Positions 7,455 through 15,787 are shown, numbered from the stretch's first letter. The stretch: 17,549 bases of DNA from Maricaulis sp963976135 (GCF_963976135.1 NZ_CAXBKN010000064.1:1-17549), one strand, 5' to 3'. A program made the numbers and translations. The notes: generated from the sequence alone by a model not told the origin.

Positions 7455-8096
7455 ATGACCCAGGACATCGACAATGCGCGTGCCGACCTTGCCTTCATGC
7501 GCGAGCTGGTCTCAGACACAGCACCGCCGGGCCAGGCGACCGGACAATCCCTGTTTGCCGCCGGTCTGATCTATGGCGTTCAAACCCTGCTGCAATGGGC
7601 CGAGTTCAGCGGCCGCCTCGAGATTACCGGCATCTGGATGCTGGCCGTCATCACTGGTCCAACCCTGGTCTTTCTGGTGGTGCTGACCCTGATCCTGCGC
7701 AGCAGGCCCAGGAGCACGCCCAAGACCATGGCAGGCCGTGCGCTGGACTACGCGTTCTCAGCGATCGGCATCACCAATCTCTGCCTGCTCACAATCTTCT
7801 GGATCACCGCGGTGAAGCTCGACTCCCCCTATCCATGGTTCAGCTATGGCGCCGCGATCTTCGCCGTCCAGGGCATGGTCTGGTTCATCGCCTTTCGCAT
7901 CCGCCAGCGCTTGTGGCTCGGCGCGGTATCGGCGGGCTGGTTCCTCACCGCCGTCCTGCTGGCGCTGACGGCGGGCACAAGTGAATTTGTTCTGGTCGCC
8001 TCCCTGGGCATGTTCGCACTGCTGGCCCTGCCAGGCTGGGTAATGATGAGGGGCGATTCAGACGCCTCCGCGAGCGGCAGCAGGGCGGGAGCCTGA
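7455..8096 (+). CDS. Hypothetical six-helix membrane protein
   Basis: The 213-residue product has a hydrophilic N-terminus (about residues 1-28, rich in Asp, Glu and Arg) followed by six hydrophobic segments near 29-47, 58-82, 98-121, 128-148, 151-173 and 176-197. It ends in a short polar tail. No catalytic motif is recognisable. AGAGG at 7445-7449 precedes the ATG at a good distance. The stop is one base before the TTG start of the winged-helix regulator, so the two are translationally coupled. Such membrane/regulator pairs recur in bacteria, so a role in sensing or in restraining the regulator is possible but unproven. Confidence 0.8.
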   Translation: MTQDIDNARADLAFMRELVSDTAPPGQATGQSLFAAGLIYGVQTLLQWAEFSGRLEITGIWMLAVITGPTLVFLVVLTLILRSRPRSTPKTMAGRALDYAFSAIGITNLCLLTIFWITAVKLDSPYPWFSYGAAIFAVQGMVWFIAFRIRQRLWLGAVSAGWFLTAVLLALTAGTSEFVLVASLGMFALLALPGWVMMRGDSDASASGSRAGA

Positions 8097-8097
8097 A

Positions 8098-8424
8098 TTG
8101 ACTTCAGGATCGCCAGCAGGATCGGGAATCGGCCGCATCGACGATGTCATCCACGGGCGCCTCCGGCTCGGCATCATGACCTATCTCGCCGATGCGGAGG
8201 TCGCCGATTTCAACGAGCTGAAAGCTGCGCTCGATGCCACCCAGGGCAATCTCTCGGTGCATTTGCGCAAGCTCGAAAGTGCCGGGTTTGTCGCGATCGA
8301 AAAGAGTTTTATCGGTCGCAAACCCCTGACCCGGGTCCGGATTACCAAGGCCGGGCGAACCGCATTCCGGGCTTATGTACAAGCCATCGCCGACCTTCTC
8401 GGCACGCTGTCCCCGCCGGACTAA
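8098..8424 (+). CDS. Winged-helix transcriptional regulator (MarR/ArsR-like, HTH_27 type)
   Basis: The 108-residue protein is essentially one winged-helix DNA-binding domain. The first helix is near residues 13-30 (DDVIHGRLRLGIMTYL). The helix-turn-helix is about residues 38-62, with the recognition helix in NLSVHLRKLESAGF, and the wing about 66-80 (FIGRKPLTRVRIT). This layout is typical of small MarR/ArsR-like regulators that bind inverted repeats as dimers. The start must be TTG at 8098: it lies six bases after a GGGCGGGAG ribosome site, and the next ATG would remove the first helix. No ligand domain or metal-binding cysteines are present. Autoregulation of its operon at 6111-6125 is inferred. 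Confidence 0.88.
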   Translation: MTSGSPAGSGIGRIDDVIHGRLRLGIMTYLADAEVADFNELKAALDATQGNLSVHLRKLESAGFVAIEKSFIGRKPLTRVRITKAGRTAFRAYVQAIADLLGTLSPPD

Positions 8425-8456
8425 CAGACCTCAGCCGATCGCTTGGGCTGACATCT

Positions 8457-8480
8457 GCCGGGCGGACTCGAACGCCCGGC
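8457..8480 (+). terminator. Hairpin after the regulator gene
   Basis: GCCGGGCG (8457-8464) pairs perfectly with CGCCCGGC (8473-8480) around an 8-base loop. An outer 5-base helix is possible between CTTGG (8442-8446) and CCAAG (8483-8487). No T-run follows. It probably ends the operon that starts near 6145. Confidence 0.45.
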
Positions 8481-8600
8481 TGCCAAGGCCCGGCAATCAA
8501 GGCTCGCTCAAGCGGCGGGGTTCTGGCATTTCTAGGGGGCTCATCGGGGGCGCTATTGCCTGCGGACCGGGTCGCAACGCCCGCCGTCAGGCCTGATTCC

Positions 8601-8629
8601 CGCTGGGTTCCAGCGTGAGACCAGATATT
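8601..8629 (+). promoter_or_regulatory. Inverted repeat and -10-like box upstream of cysQ
   Basis: CGCTGG-GTT-CCAGCG (8601-8615) is a perfect 6+6 inverted repeat, and GATATT (8624-8629) could be a -10 box, 22 bases before the cysQ ATG. The rest of the 8425-8651 gap shows no gene. The repeat would be well placed for an activator or repressor, but the promoter call is tentative. Confidence 0.3.
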
Positions 8630-8651
8630 TCCCGACCCGACCGGAGTTCCA

Positions 8652-9449
8652 ATGCCCCTGATCCAGGACAAAAACGCCCTCGCCTTCGAATTCGGCCAAC
8701 TCTGCAGCGACGCGGGTTACGCCATCATGGAGGTCTATAATTCGGACTTCGCCTCCCGCAGCAAGGATGATGCTTCGCCAGTCACCGACGCCGACGAACT
8801 CGCCGAGGCCATCATTCTGGCCGGCCTGGAGCGGATCCTGCCGGGCATCCCGGTCCTCGCCGAGGAGAGTTTTTCCGCCGGCTTCCGCCCGGAGATTGGT
8901 TCGACCTTCGTGCTCGTCGACCCGGTCGATGGCACCAAGGAATTCATCAACAAGAATGGCGAGTTCACTGTCAATATCGCGCTGATCGAGAACCGGGTGC
9001 CGACCGCGGGCTGTGTCTACGCGCCAGCCAAGAAGCGACTGTATGTCGGTGGCAGTCAGGCTTGGGCCGGCGACCTCGCCGCTGGCGAGACTGTGGGTCC
9101 CGCGCAGATGGCGCCCATCCAGACCCGCGCCCGACCGGCATCGGGGCTCACCGGCGTGATGAGCCGCTCACATGCCGACGCCGCCACCCTCGCTTTTGCC
9201 GATGCGGCAGGCGTCACAGAGCGCACCTCCGCCGGTTCCTCGCTCAAATTCTGCCTCATCGCTGAAGGTCTGGCCGACGTCTACCCACGTTTCGGTCCGA
9301 CCCGCGAGTGGGATACCGGTGCCGGTCATGCCGTTCTCAACGCGGCAGGCGGTGCCGTGCTGACACCAGACGGGGCCGCTTTCCTCTACGCCAAGACCGA
9401 AACGGAATTCCTCAATAGCGCCTTCGTCGCCTGGGGCAGGCGCCCATAG
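8652..9449 (+). CDS. cysQ: 3'(2'),5'-bisphosphate nucleotidase
   Basis: CysQ removes the 3'-phosphate from PAP, the by-product of PAPS reductases and sulfotransferases, giving AMP; some members also act on inositol phosphates. The 265-residue protein has the metal-dependent Li-sensitive phosphatase motifs: E71/E72 (AEES), DPVDGT (D90, D93, T95) and, near the C-terminus, REWDTGAGHAVL with D221. GSSLKFCLIAEGLADVYPR is the characteristic CysQ segment before it. A CGGAG box precedes the ATG. It converges with cysNC, and its product would relieve the PAP load made by the sulfotransferase encoded at 15788-16723. Confidence 0.93.
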   Translation: MPLIQDKNALAFEFGQLCSDAGYAIMEVYNSDFASRSKDDASPVTDADELAEAIILAGLERILPGIPVLAEESFSAGFRPEIGSTFVLVDPVDGTKEFINKNGEFTVNIALIENRVPTAGCVYAPAKKRLYVGGSQAWAGDLAAGETVGPAQMAPIQTRARPASGLTGVMSRSHADAATLAFADAAGVTERTSAGSSLKFCLIAEGLADVYPRFGPTREWDTGAGHAVLNAAGGAVLTPDGAAFLYAKTETEFLNSAFVAWGRRP

Positions 9450-9469
9450 ACCCGCAATCGGACAGACAA

Positions 9470-9495
9470 GAGGCCGGGTATGACGACCCGGCCTC
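9470..9495. terminator. Bidirectional hairpin between cysQ and cysNC
   Basis: A perfect 10-base stem, GAGGCCGGGT (9470-9479) with ACCCGGCCTC (9486-9495), encloses a 6-base loop in the 72-base gap between convergent stops. T-runs are absent on both sides. It is very likely the shared terminator of the two transcripts. Confidence 0.7.
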
Positions 9496-9521
9496 CAACA
9501 ATGCCCGCATACGCAGCCAGG

Positions 9522-11417
9522 CTAGCCGAGGCGACCGGTCTGCCGCAGATAGGCGACGACCTGGTCGGCCGCATCTTCCGCCGAAATCTCATTCGTATCG
9601 ATGCGCAGCTCCGGGTTTTCAGGCGCCTCATAGGGGCTGTCGAAACCGGTGAAATTCTTGATCTCACCCGCCTGAGCCTTCTTGTAGAGCCCTTTCGGGT
9701 CTCGCTGGATGCAGACCTCGAGCGGGGTGTCGACGAAGACTTCGATAAACTCATTCTCCTCGACCAGTTCGCGCACCATTTGCCGCTCCGAACGGAAGGG
9801 TGAAATGAAGGAACAGGTCACCAGCAAGCCGGATTCAACGAATAGACGGCCGACCTCGCCGATACGGCGGATATTCTCGACGCGGTCTTCATCGGTGAAG
9901 CCCAGATCGCGGTTGAGGCCGTGGCGGACATTATCGCCATCGAGCGAATAGGTGTGGTGACCGGCGCTGGCCAGCTTTTGTTCGACCAGATTGGCGACGG
10001 TTGATTTTCCGGCGCCCGACAGCCCCGTGAACCAGAGAATGGCCGGTTTTTGCGCCTTGATCTGGGCGCGCTCGGCCTTCGTCACCGTCATCGCGTGATG
10101 GTGAATATTGGACGCCCGGCGCAAGCCGAATTCAATCATGCCGGCGCCGACCGTCTGATTGGTAAAGCGGTCGATCAGGATGAAGGCGCCCATATCGCGG
10201 ATTTTCTGATACGGGTCGAAGGCGATCGGCTGGGCAGTGGAAACATTGCACATCCCGATGCCATTCATTTCCAGTTTGCGGCAGGGCTGTTTCTCATAGG
10301 TATTGACGTCGACACGGTGGCGTAGCGACGAGATGGTCGCCGGCGTGGTCGCGGTGCCGATTTTCAGCAAGTAGGAGCGCCCGGGCAGAAGGTCATCCTG
10401 GTGCATCCACAGGATTTCAGCGGCAAACTGGTCGGAAACCTCTGGCCGTTCCTCGGCAGAGGAAATCACATCACCGCGTGAAATATCGATCTCCTGATTG
10501 AGAACCAGGGTGACGGAATCGCCCGCCACCGCCTCGTCGAGATCGCCATCGGCGGTGACAATGCGGCTGACATTCGCTGCCGTGCCCGATTTGGCCACGA
10601 TAATGGCATCGCCCGGCTTGATCGAGCCGGAGACAACAATGCCGGAATAGCCGCGGAAATTGAGATTGGGGCGATTGACCCATTGCACTGGCATGCGGAA
10701 AGGCTGGTTCTGAACCTCGGCATCGACATCAAGAAGCTCCAGATGCTCAAGCAAGGTCGGGCCGGTGTGCCAGCTCATGTTTTCGCTGCGTCGGGTGACA
10801 TTTTCCCCGAACCGCGCCGATATCGGTATCGGCGTGATCGTCTGGAAGCCCAGACTCTCCGCGCTCTTGAAATATTCCGCAACGATCTCGTGAAAGCGGC
10901 TGCGCGAATGATCGACAAGATCCATCTTGTTGACCGCCAGCACAACGTGGCGAATGCCCATCATGCGCGCGATATAGGTGTGGCGCAGCGTCTGGACCAG
11001 CACGCCGCGGCGGGCATCGATCAGAATCACCGCGACATCCGCTGTTGAGGCACCCGTCGCCATATTGCGTGTGTATTGTTCATGGCCCGGTGTATCGGCG
11101 ACGACAAATTTACGCTTTTCGGTCGCGAAATAGCGATAGGCGACATCAATCGTGATGCCTTGCTCGCGCTCGGCCTCGAGACCGTCAAGGAGCAGGGCGA
11201 AATCAATCTCCTCGCCGACCGTGCCATGCTTGCGGCTGTCGCGAGCCAGCACGCTGAGCTGGTCCTCGAACAACAGCTTTGAATCGTAGAGCAAGCGGCC
11301 GATCAGGGTCGACTTGCCGTCATCCACGGAGCCACAGGTCAGAAAGCGCAGCACACCATGGCCACCGGATTGTGTCAGACGGTCCATGAGGTCCGCAGGC
11401 GGGGTCAGCTCATTCAT
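9522..11417 (-). CDS. cysNC: Bifunctional sulfate adenylyltransferase subunit 1 / adenylylsulfate kinase
   Basis: This fused protein (631 residues, NodQ type) is the GTPase subunit of ATP sulfurylase plus APS kinase. With CysD it turns sulfate and ATP into APS and then PAPS in the cytoplasm. The N-terminal GTPase part has G1 at GSVDDGKST (29-37), G3 at DTPGHEQY (108-115) and NKMD (163-166), followed by EF-Tu-like beta-barrel domains to about residue 445. The C-terminal APS kinase has the P-loop GLSGAGKST (465-473) and FISPFR with S539, the position of the phosphoserine in E. coli CysC. Its start overlaps the cysD stop as TGATG. The fusion is also common in general sulfate assimilation, so a dedicated sulfation role rests on the neighbours. 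Confidence 0.96.
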   Translation of the reverse strand: MNELTPPADLMDRLTQSGGHGVLRFLTCGSVDDGKSTLIGRLLYDSKLLFEDQLSVLARDSRKHGTVGEEIDFALLLDGLEAEREQGITIDVAYRYFATEKRKFVVADTPGHEQYTRNMATGASTADVAVILIDARRGVLVQTLRHTYIARMMGIRHVVLAVNKMDLVDHSRSRFHEIVAEYFKSAESLGFQTITPIPISARFGENVTRRSENMSWHTGPTLLEHLELLDVDAEVQNQPFRMPVQWVNRPNLNFRGYSGIVVSGSIKPGDAIIVAKSGTAANVSRIVTADGDLDEAVAGDSVTLVLNQEIDISRGDVISSAEERPEVSDQFAAEILWMHQDDLLPGRSYLLKIGTATTPATISSLRHRVDVNTYEKQPCRKLEMNGIGMCNVSTAQPIAFDPYQKIRDMGAFILIDRFTNQTVGAGMIEFGLRRASNIHHHAMTVTKAERAQIKAQKPAILWFTGLSGAGKSTVANLVEQKLASAGHHTYSLDGDNVRHGLNRDLGFTDEDRVENIRRIGEVGRLFVESGLLVTCSFISPFRSERQMVRELVEENEFIEVFVDTPLEVCIQRDPKGLYKKAQAGEIKNFTGFDSPYEAPENPELRIDTNEISAEDAADQVVAYLRQTGRLG

Positions 11418-12385
11418 CAGAAATAGCCCTCCCGCTTCTTCTTCTCCATCGAACCGGACTCATCATGGTCGATCAAGCGGCCCGACCGTTCCGAGGTTCG
11501 GGCGGTGAGCATTTCCAGCACGATTTCCTCCAGCGTCGTCGCACCGGACTCAACCGCACCGGTCAATGGATAACAGCCCAGTGTGCGGAAGCGGACCAGC
11601 CGCAGCTCCGGGCTCTCGCCTTCGGCCATCGGCATGCGCTCATCATCGACCATGATCAATTGACCGTCGCGTTCCACGACCGGCCGGTGCGCCGCGAAAT
11701 AGAGCGGCACAATCGGGATGTCTTCCTCGAGAATATATTGCCAGATATCGAGTTCGGTCCAATTGGACAGCGGGAAGACGCGGATCGATTCTCCCGGTTT
11801 GATCTTTGTATTATAATTGCGCCACAGCTCGGGGCGCTGGTTCTTCGGGTCCCAGCCATGATGGCCGTCGCGGAAGGAGAAGATGCGCTCCTTGGCACGC
11901 GACTTCTCTTCGTCGCGACGCGCACCGCCGAAAGCGGCATCATATTTATGCCGGGTCATCGCATTGCGCAGCGCTTCGGTCTTCATCACCTGGGTGTGCA
12001 GATTGGAGCCGTGATCAAAGGGGTTGATGCCGCGCTCGACGCCGTCCTGATTGATCTCGACGCGGACTTCCAGGCCCAGCTCGGCGGCGATCGCATCGCG
12101 GAAGGTGATCATGTCGCGGAATTTGAACGTGCTGTCGACATGCTGCAGTGGAAAGGGCGGCAGGGAGGGATAGAAAGCCTTCATCGCCAGATGCAGCATC
12201 ACCGCCGAGTCCTTGCCGACCGAATACAGCATCACCGGCCGCTGAAACTCAGCGGCCACTTCGCGCATGATGTGCATGCTTTCCGATTCAAGCGCCTTGA
12301 GATGAGCGGAGAGCGGGCGATCCCGGTGCCGGGGGCTCTGAAACCGCTTCGCATAGGCGCGGACGCTGTCCTGAATGGTGCTCAT
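11417..12385 (-). CDS. cysD: Sulfate adenylyltransferase subunit 2
   Basis: CysD is the catalytic subunit of heterodimeric ATP sulfurylase and forms APS from sulfate and ATP with the GTPase CysN. The 322-residue protein has the PP-loop SVGKDS at residues 55-60, then QHVDSTFKF, GGARRDEEKSRAKER and ELWRNYN, all characteristic. It is about twenty residues longer at the N-terminus than many CysD proteins. Two adjacent ATG codons exist (12388 and 12385). GAGG lies only two bases from the first but five from the second, so the second is chosen. It is tightly coupled to cysNC downstream. Confidence 0.95.
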   Translation of the reverse strand: MSTIQDSVRAYAKRFQSPRHRDRPLSAHLKALESESMHIMREVAAEFQRPVMLYSVGKDSAVMLHLAMKAFYPSLPPFPLQHVDSTFKFRDMITFRDAIAAELGLEVRVEINQDGVERGINPFDHGSNLHTQVMKTEALRNAMTRHKYDAAFGGARRDEEKSRAKERIFSFRDGHHGWDPKNQRPELWRNYNTKIKPGESIRVFPLSNWTELDIWQYILEEDIPIVPLYFAAHRPVVERDGQLIMVDDERMPMAEGESPELRLVRFRTLGCYPLTGAVESGATTLEEIVLEMLTARTSERSGRLIDHDESGSMEKKKREGYF

Positions 12386-12522
12386 CATGTCCTCACTGGC
12401 CGGGACGCTTCAAACGCAGGCCAAAGCCCGGACACGCCCCGTATCAATGCGATTTAGGATAGGTGAGCGGCAATTACCACCCGATAGCGCCATCACGTGC
12501 AAACCGGGTCAGCCCGCACCGT
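12386..12522 (-). promoter_or_regulatory. Upstream region of cysD with a possible promoter
   Basis: This 137-base gap separates the aminotransferase stop from cysD. On the minus strand, TTGCAC (12502-12497) and GGTAAT (12478-12473) are 18 bases apart and could be -35 and -10 boxes, leaving a leader of about 80 bases. I see no riboswitch-like consensus and no clear terminator, so both read-through from upstream and a separate start remain possible. Confidence 0.3.
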
Positions 12523-13659
12523 TCAACCATGCGCGGCCGGATAGCTCAGCACGGCTTCGATCACCTGATCGATATGCGCATCCGACATGTCCGGATGCAT
12601 CGGCAGCGACACGACGCGATGTGCAGCGGCCTCGGTCACCGGGAGACCGCCGGGCGCCATCGGGTATGGCGCATAGGGATCGTGCAGATGCAGCGGGATT
12701 GGATAATAGATCGCGCTCGGCACGCCCTTCGCTGCGAGATGGGCGCGGAACCCGTCGCGATCAGCCACTTCGATCGTGTATTGAGCCCAGCTTGATTGGG
12801 CATTGGCGGGCACGCGCGGCCAGTTGACCTGATTGCCGAAACCGGCGGCGTAGCGATCAGCAACACGCTGACGCATTTCGATTTCCTCACCGAAGACGCG
12901 CAGTTTTTCGATCAGTACCGCCGCCTGGATAGTGTCTAGGCGGGAATTGAGGCCAATGCGCGCATACTCATAGCGCTCCTTGCCCTCACCATGCACGCGC
13001 ACGGACTTCATCAGATCATACAGCGCATCATCCTTGCACATCACCGCGCCGCCATCGCCGTAACAACCGAGCGGTTTGGCCGGGTAGAAGCTGATGGTGA
13101 GCACGTCGGCCCAATGCAGCGAGGACTGGCCGTCCAGCGTGCAACCGAAGCCTTGTGCGCCGTCGGCGATGAGCTTCATGCCGTGAGCGCGCGTGATCTT
13201 CGCCAGCGCCGGGTAATCGGCCGGCTGACCGAACAGGTCGACGGCGATGACAGCGCGCGGTGTCAGCTCGCCCTTCGCCTTCACGGCATCGATCGCTGCA
13301 GCCAGGCTGGCGGGCGACATATTGTAGGTGTCGGGATCGATATCGACATAAACCGGCGAAGCACCGGCCAACACCACGACTTCGGCAGTCGAGGCAAAGG
13401 TGAAGCTCGGCACGAAGACCGCGTCGCCGGGCCCGATCTCCCAGGCCATCAGCGGGATGAGAATGGCGTCTGTCCCATTCGCGCAGCTCAGTGCCCGCCC
13501 TTCCCCGTTGAACGCCGCCAGATCGGCCTCCAGCTGCGTGACTTCCGGTCCCAGAATATAGCGGCCCTCATCCAATACCTTGGCAATGGCCGCATCGATG
13601 CGGGCGCCAATGCGGCCACGCTGGGCCTTGAGGTCGATGAAGGGGATCATTTCGGTCAT
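12523..13659 (-). CDS. DegT/DnrJ/EryC1/StrS sugar aminotransferase (WbpE-like)
   Basis: This PLP enzyme family transaminates nucleotide-linked keto-sugars, usually with glutamate as donor, to make amino sugars for surface glycans. The 378-residue protein begins MTEMIPFIDLKAQ, as in WbpE-type enzymes. It has the GRYILGPEV segment, ADGAQ (D166, contact to the PLP nitrogen), and SFYPAKPLG with K195 as the expected PLP Schiff-base lysine. The chosen ATG (13659) has GGGAAG just upstream; an open frame extends to 13704 but does not match the family start. It lies between glmS and cysD on the same strand. A 3-amino uronic-acid product would fit WbpE-like enzymes, but the exact sugar cannot be read from the sequence. 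Confidence 0.9.
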   Translation of the reverse strand: MTEMIPFIDLKAQRGRIGARIDAAIAKVLDEGRYILGPEVTQLEADLAAFNGEGRALSCANGTDAILIPLMAWEIGPGDAVFVPSFTFASTAEVVVLAGASPVYVDIDPDTYNMSPASLAAAIDAVKAKGELTPRAVIAVDLFGQPADYPALAKITRAHGMKLIADGAQGFGCTLDGQSSLHWADVLTISFYPAKPLGCYGDGGAVMCKDDALYDLMKSVRVHGEGKERYEYARIGLNSRLDTIQAAVLIEKLRVFGEEIEMRQRVADRYAAGFGNQVNWPRVPANAQSSWAQYTIEVADRDGFRAHLAAKGVPSAIYYPIPLHLHDPYAPYPMAPGGLPVTEAAAHRVVSLPMHPDMSDAHIDQVIEAVLSYPAAHG

Positions 13660-13767
13660 GGGACTTCCCGGTCTTGAAGAATATGCGGGACGCAAACACG
13701 TCACGCCATGGAAACTGAGCGCCCTATAGACCGCGCTACAGGCCCGATAAAGTCACGAAAAATTTCG

Positions 13768-15588
13768 CTATTCTACCGTCACCGATTTGGCCAGATTGCG
13801 CGGCTGGTCGACATCGGTACCTTTGTGGACCGCGACGTAATAGGCGAGCAATTGCACCGCCACGGCCGCGACGAGCGGCGCAGCCAGGCCCTCTGCTCGC
13901 GGCAGCGTGATGATGGAACTCGCTTCCCCCTCGAGTTCGGCAGCGCCAAGATCGTCGGTGATTGCGATGACGCGGGCTCCACGCGCACGCACTTCCTGGA
14001 TCGAGGAGCGAGTCTTGGTGAAGAGGTGGTCGTGAGGCGCGATGACGATCACAGCGACATCGTCTTCGATCAAGGCAATCGGTCCATGCTTGAGCTCACC
14101 TGCGGCATAGCCCTCGGCGTGGATATAGCTGATTTCCTTGAGCTTGAGAGCCCCTTCCAGCGCCATCGGGAAGAATTCATTGCGCCCGAGATAGAGCACG
14201 ATAGAGGCCTGGGCCAACTCGCTGGCGAGATGGTTGATCTGGTCCTCGATGTGCAGGGCCTGCGCCATCAGGCCGGGAATCCTCATCAGGCGCGTGACGT
14301 GGCTGGCCTGTTCGCTGGCATCGATCCGGCCACGTTGAACGCCGGCCAGGACGGCGAGCGCTGCCAGCGAAGCAAGCTGGCAGGTGAAGGCCTTGGTCGA
14401 GGCGACACCGATTTCCGGTCCGGCCATGGTTGGTGCCACGATATCAGCCTCCCGCGCCATGGAGGAATGGGGCGAATTGACCAGCACGATCGTCTTCAGC
14501 CCTGCAGCCTTGCACATCCGCATCGCTTCGAGCGTGTCAGCGGTCTCGCCGGACTGGGAGATAAACAGCGCCACGTCATTCGGCATGAAGGCCGGTTGGC
14601 GGTAACGGAATTCCGAGGCGATATCGACCTCGACCGGGATCCCGGCCAGCGCCTCGAACCAGTATTCAGCGATCTGCCCGGCATAGGACGCCGTGCCACA
14701 GCCAACGATGAGAAGCCGGGAGGCCGCGGCAAAATCAATCCCGGGCCTGTCGCGCACCTGTCCGGCGACGGCGTCGAGATAGCCACTCAGCGTATGACCC
14801 ACGACCTCCGGCTGCTCGTAAATTTCCTTCTGCATGAAGTGGCGGTAATTGCCCTTCTCGGCCAGGACGGCAGACTGCGGGATGGACACCATCGGACGGG
14901 TCGCCGGCTTTCCGCCTGCCGAGAAAATCTCGAGGGAATCCCGCCGGACCAGAACGGCATCGCCTTCTTCAAGATAGACGACAGAGCGGGCTTCTCCGGC
15001 AATTGCCAGAATGTCCGAGGCGAGGAAGCCTGCCCCGTCACCAATGGCCGCCACCAGCGGCGCCCCGCGGCGCGCGCCAAGCAGCAAATCCGGTTCGCCT
15101 TCAATAATGGCCGCCAGCGCGAAGGCCCCCTGCAAACGCTCGAGAACCGCCGCCAGGGCCTGTTTCGGCGTGTCGCCGCTCGCCAACGCGCGATCGAGGA
15201 GATGCGCCACAACCTCGGTATCGGTTTCGCTGGAAAAGACCCGCCCGTCGGCGATGAGCTCGTCACGCAGCGGTTTGAAATTCTCGATAATGCCGTTGTG
15301 GACCAGACAGACGCGCCCTGCACGGTGCGGATGGGCATTGGCTTCGGTCGGCGCACCATGGGTGGCCCACCGGGTGTGGGCGATACCGCTCGGGCCAGCC
15401 AAGGCCTCCGGCGTAATCTCCAGGAGCGCAGCGACCTTGCCCGACGCACGCACCCGGGTCAGTGATCCATCATCGCACTGGATGGCGATGCCCGCCGAAT
15501 CATATCCGCGGTACTCAAGGCGCCGAAGCCCTTCAAGCAACACATGCTTTGCTCCTGCCCGTCCCGAAACGCCGACTATTCCGCACAT
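13768..15588 (-). CDS. glmS: Glutamine-fructose-6-phosphate aminotransferase (isomerizing)
   Basis: GlmS makes glucosamine-6-phosphate from fructose-6-phosphate and glutamine, the entry to UDP-GlcNAc. The 606-residue protein has the normal length. C2 (after Met removal the N-terminal nucleophile of the glutaminase domain) is in MCGIVG, followed by LEYRGYDSAG. Two SIS domains follow, with SQSGETADT and GCGTASYAG in the first. Near the C-terminus, EGYAAGELKHGPIALI and the final LAKSVTVE carry the conserved catalytic His and Lys. The gene sits between a sulfotransferase and a sugar aminotransferase rather than next to glmU. It may therefore be either the only copy or a NodM-like dedicated paralogue. 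Confidence 0.96.
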   Translation of the reverse strand: MCGIVGVSGRAGAKHVLLEGLRRLEYRGYDSAGIAIQCDDGSLTRVRASGKVAALLEITPEALAGPSGIAHTRWATHGAPTEANAHPHRAGRVCLVHNGIIENFKPLRDELIADGRVFSSETDTEVVAHLLDRALASGDTPKQALAAVLERLQGAFALAAIIEGEPDLLLGARRGAPLVAAIGDGAGFLASDILAIAGEARSVVYLEEGDAVLVRRDSLEIFSAGGKPATRPMVSIPQSAVLAEKGNYRHFMQKEIYEQPEVVGHTLSGYLDAVAGQVRDRPGIDFAAASRLLIVGCGTASYAGQIAEYWFEALAGIPVEVDIASEFRYRQPAFMPNDVALFISQSGETADTLEAMRMCKAAGLKTIVLVNSPHSSMAREADIVAPTMAGPEIGVASTKAFTCQLASLAALAVLAGVQRGRIDASEQASHVTRLMRIPGLMAQALHIEDQINHLASELAQASIVLYLGRNEFFPMALEGALKLKEISYIHAEGYAAGELKHGPIALIEDDVAVIVIAPHDHLFTKTRSSIQEVRARGARVIAITDDLGAAELEGEASSIITLPRAEGLAAPLVAAVAVQLLAYYVAVHKGTDVDQPRNLAKSVTVE

Positions 15589-15787
15589 GCCCGTCTACTC
15601 CGCATTGAACATCCAGCAGGCCCACAAACCAGTTCAGGTCGAGGAGCCGGTCAGACGATATTTTCAAAACCGTATTCACCTGGCCAAAAATTCGGGCCCT
15701 GAAAATAGTCACCCAGCCTGTCAGGATTCCGGCCGTGCCCTCGTTTCAACACCCCAAACCTGTCGGGGAACCGCCGGTCTGACCGGC
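15589..15787 (-). promoter_or_regulatory. Gap between the sulfotransferase gene and glmS: hairpin and possible promoter
   Basis: Directly after the sulfotransferase stop lies the hairpin GCCGGT-CTG-ACCGGC (15773-15787), without a T-run. About 100 bases further on, TTGGCC (15687-15682, minus strand) and AAAATA (15664-15659) are 17 bases apart and could be a weak glmS promoter. The local sequence 15655-15715 is AT-rich. No gene is seen in the gap. Confidence 0.35.

Noticed and set aside
8425..8520. Minus-strand tRNA gene suggested by a TTCGAGTC loop
   Set aside because: The loop has one base too many, and no D-arm, anticodon arm or acceptor pairing could be built around it.
12386..12522. SAM-type riboswitch upstream of cysD
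   Set aside because: I could not find the conserved core of SAM-II or a SAM-I-like set of helices.
13660..13704. Earlier start of the sugar aminotransferase
   Set aside because: The added residues do not match the family, whereas MTEMIPFIDL at 13659 is a typical start with GGGAAG before it.
13708..15465. Long plus-strand open frame opposite glmS (585 codons)
   Set aside because: It is the antisense shadow of a fully typical glmS; its translation has no recognisable fold and arises from high-GC codon bias.
15589..15787. glmS ribozyme upstream of glmS
   Set aside because: This element is known from Gram-positive bacteria, and nothing here resembles its core.
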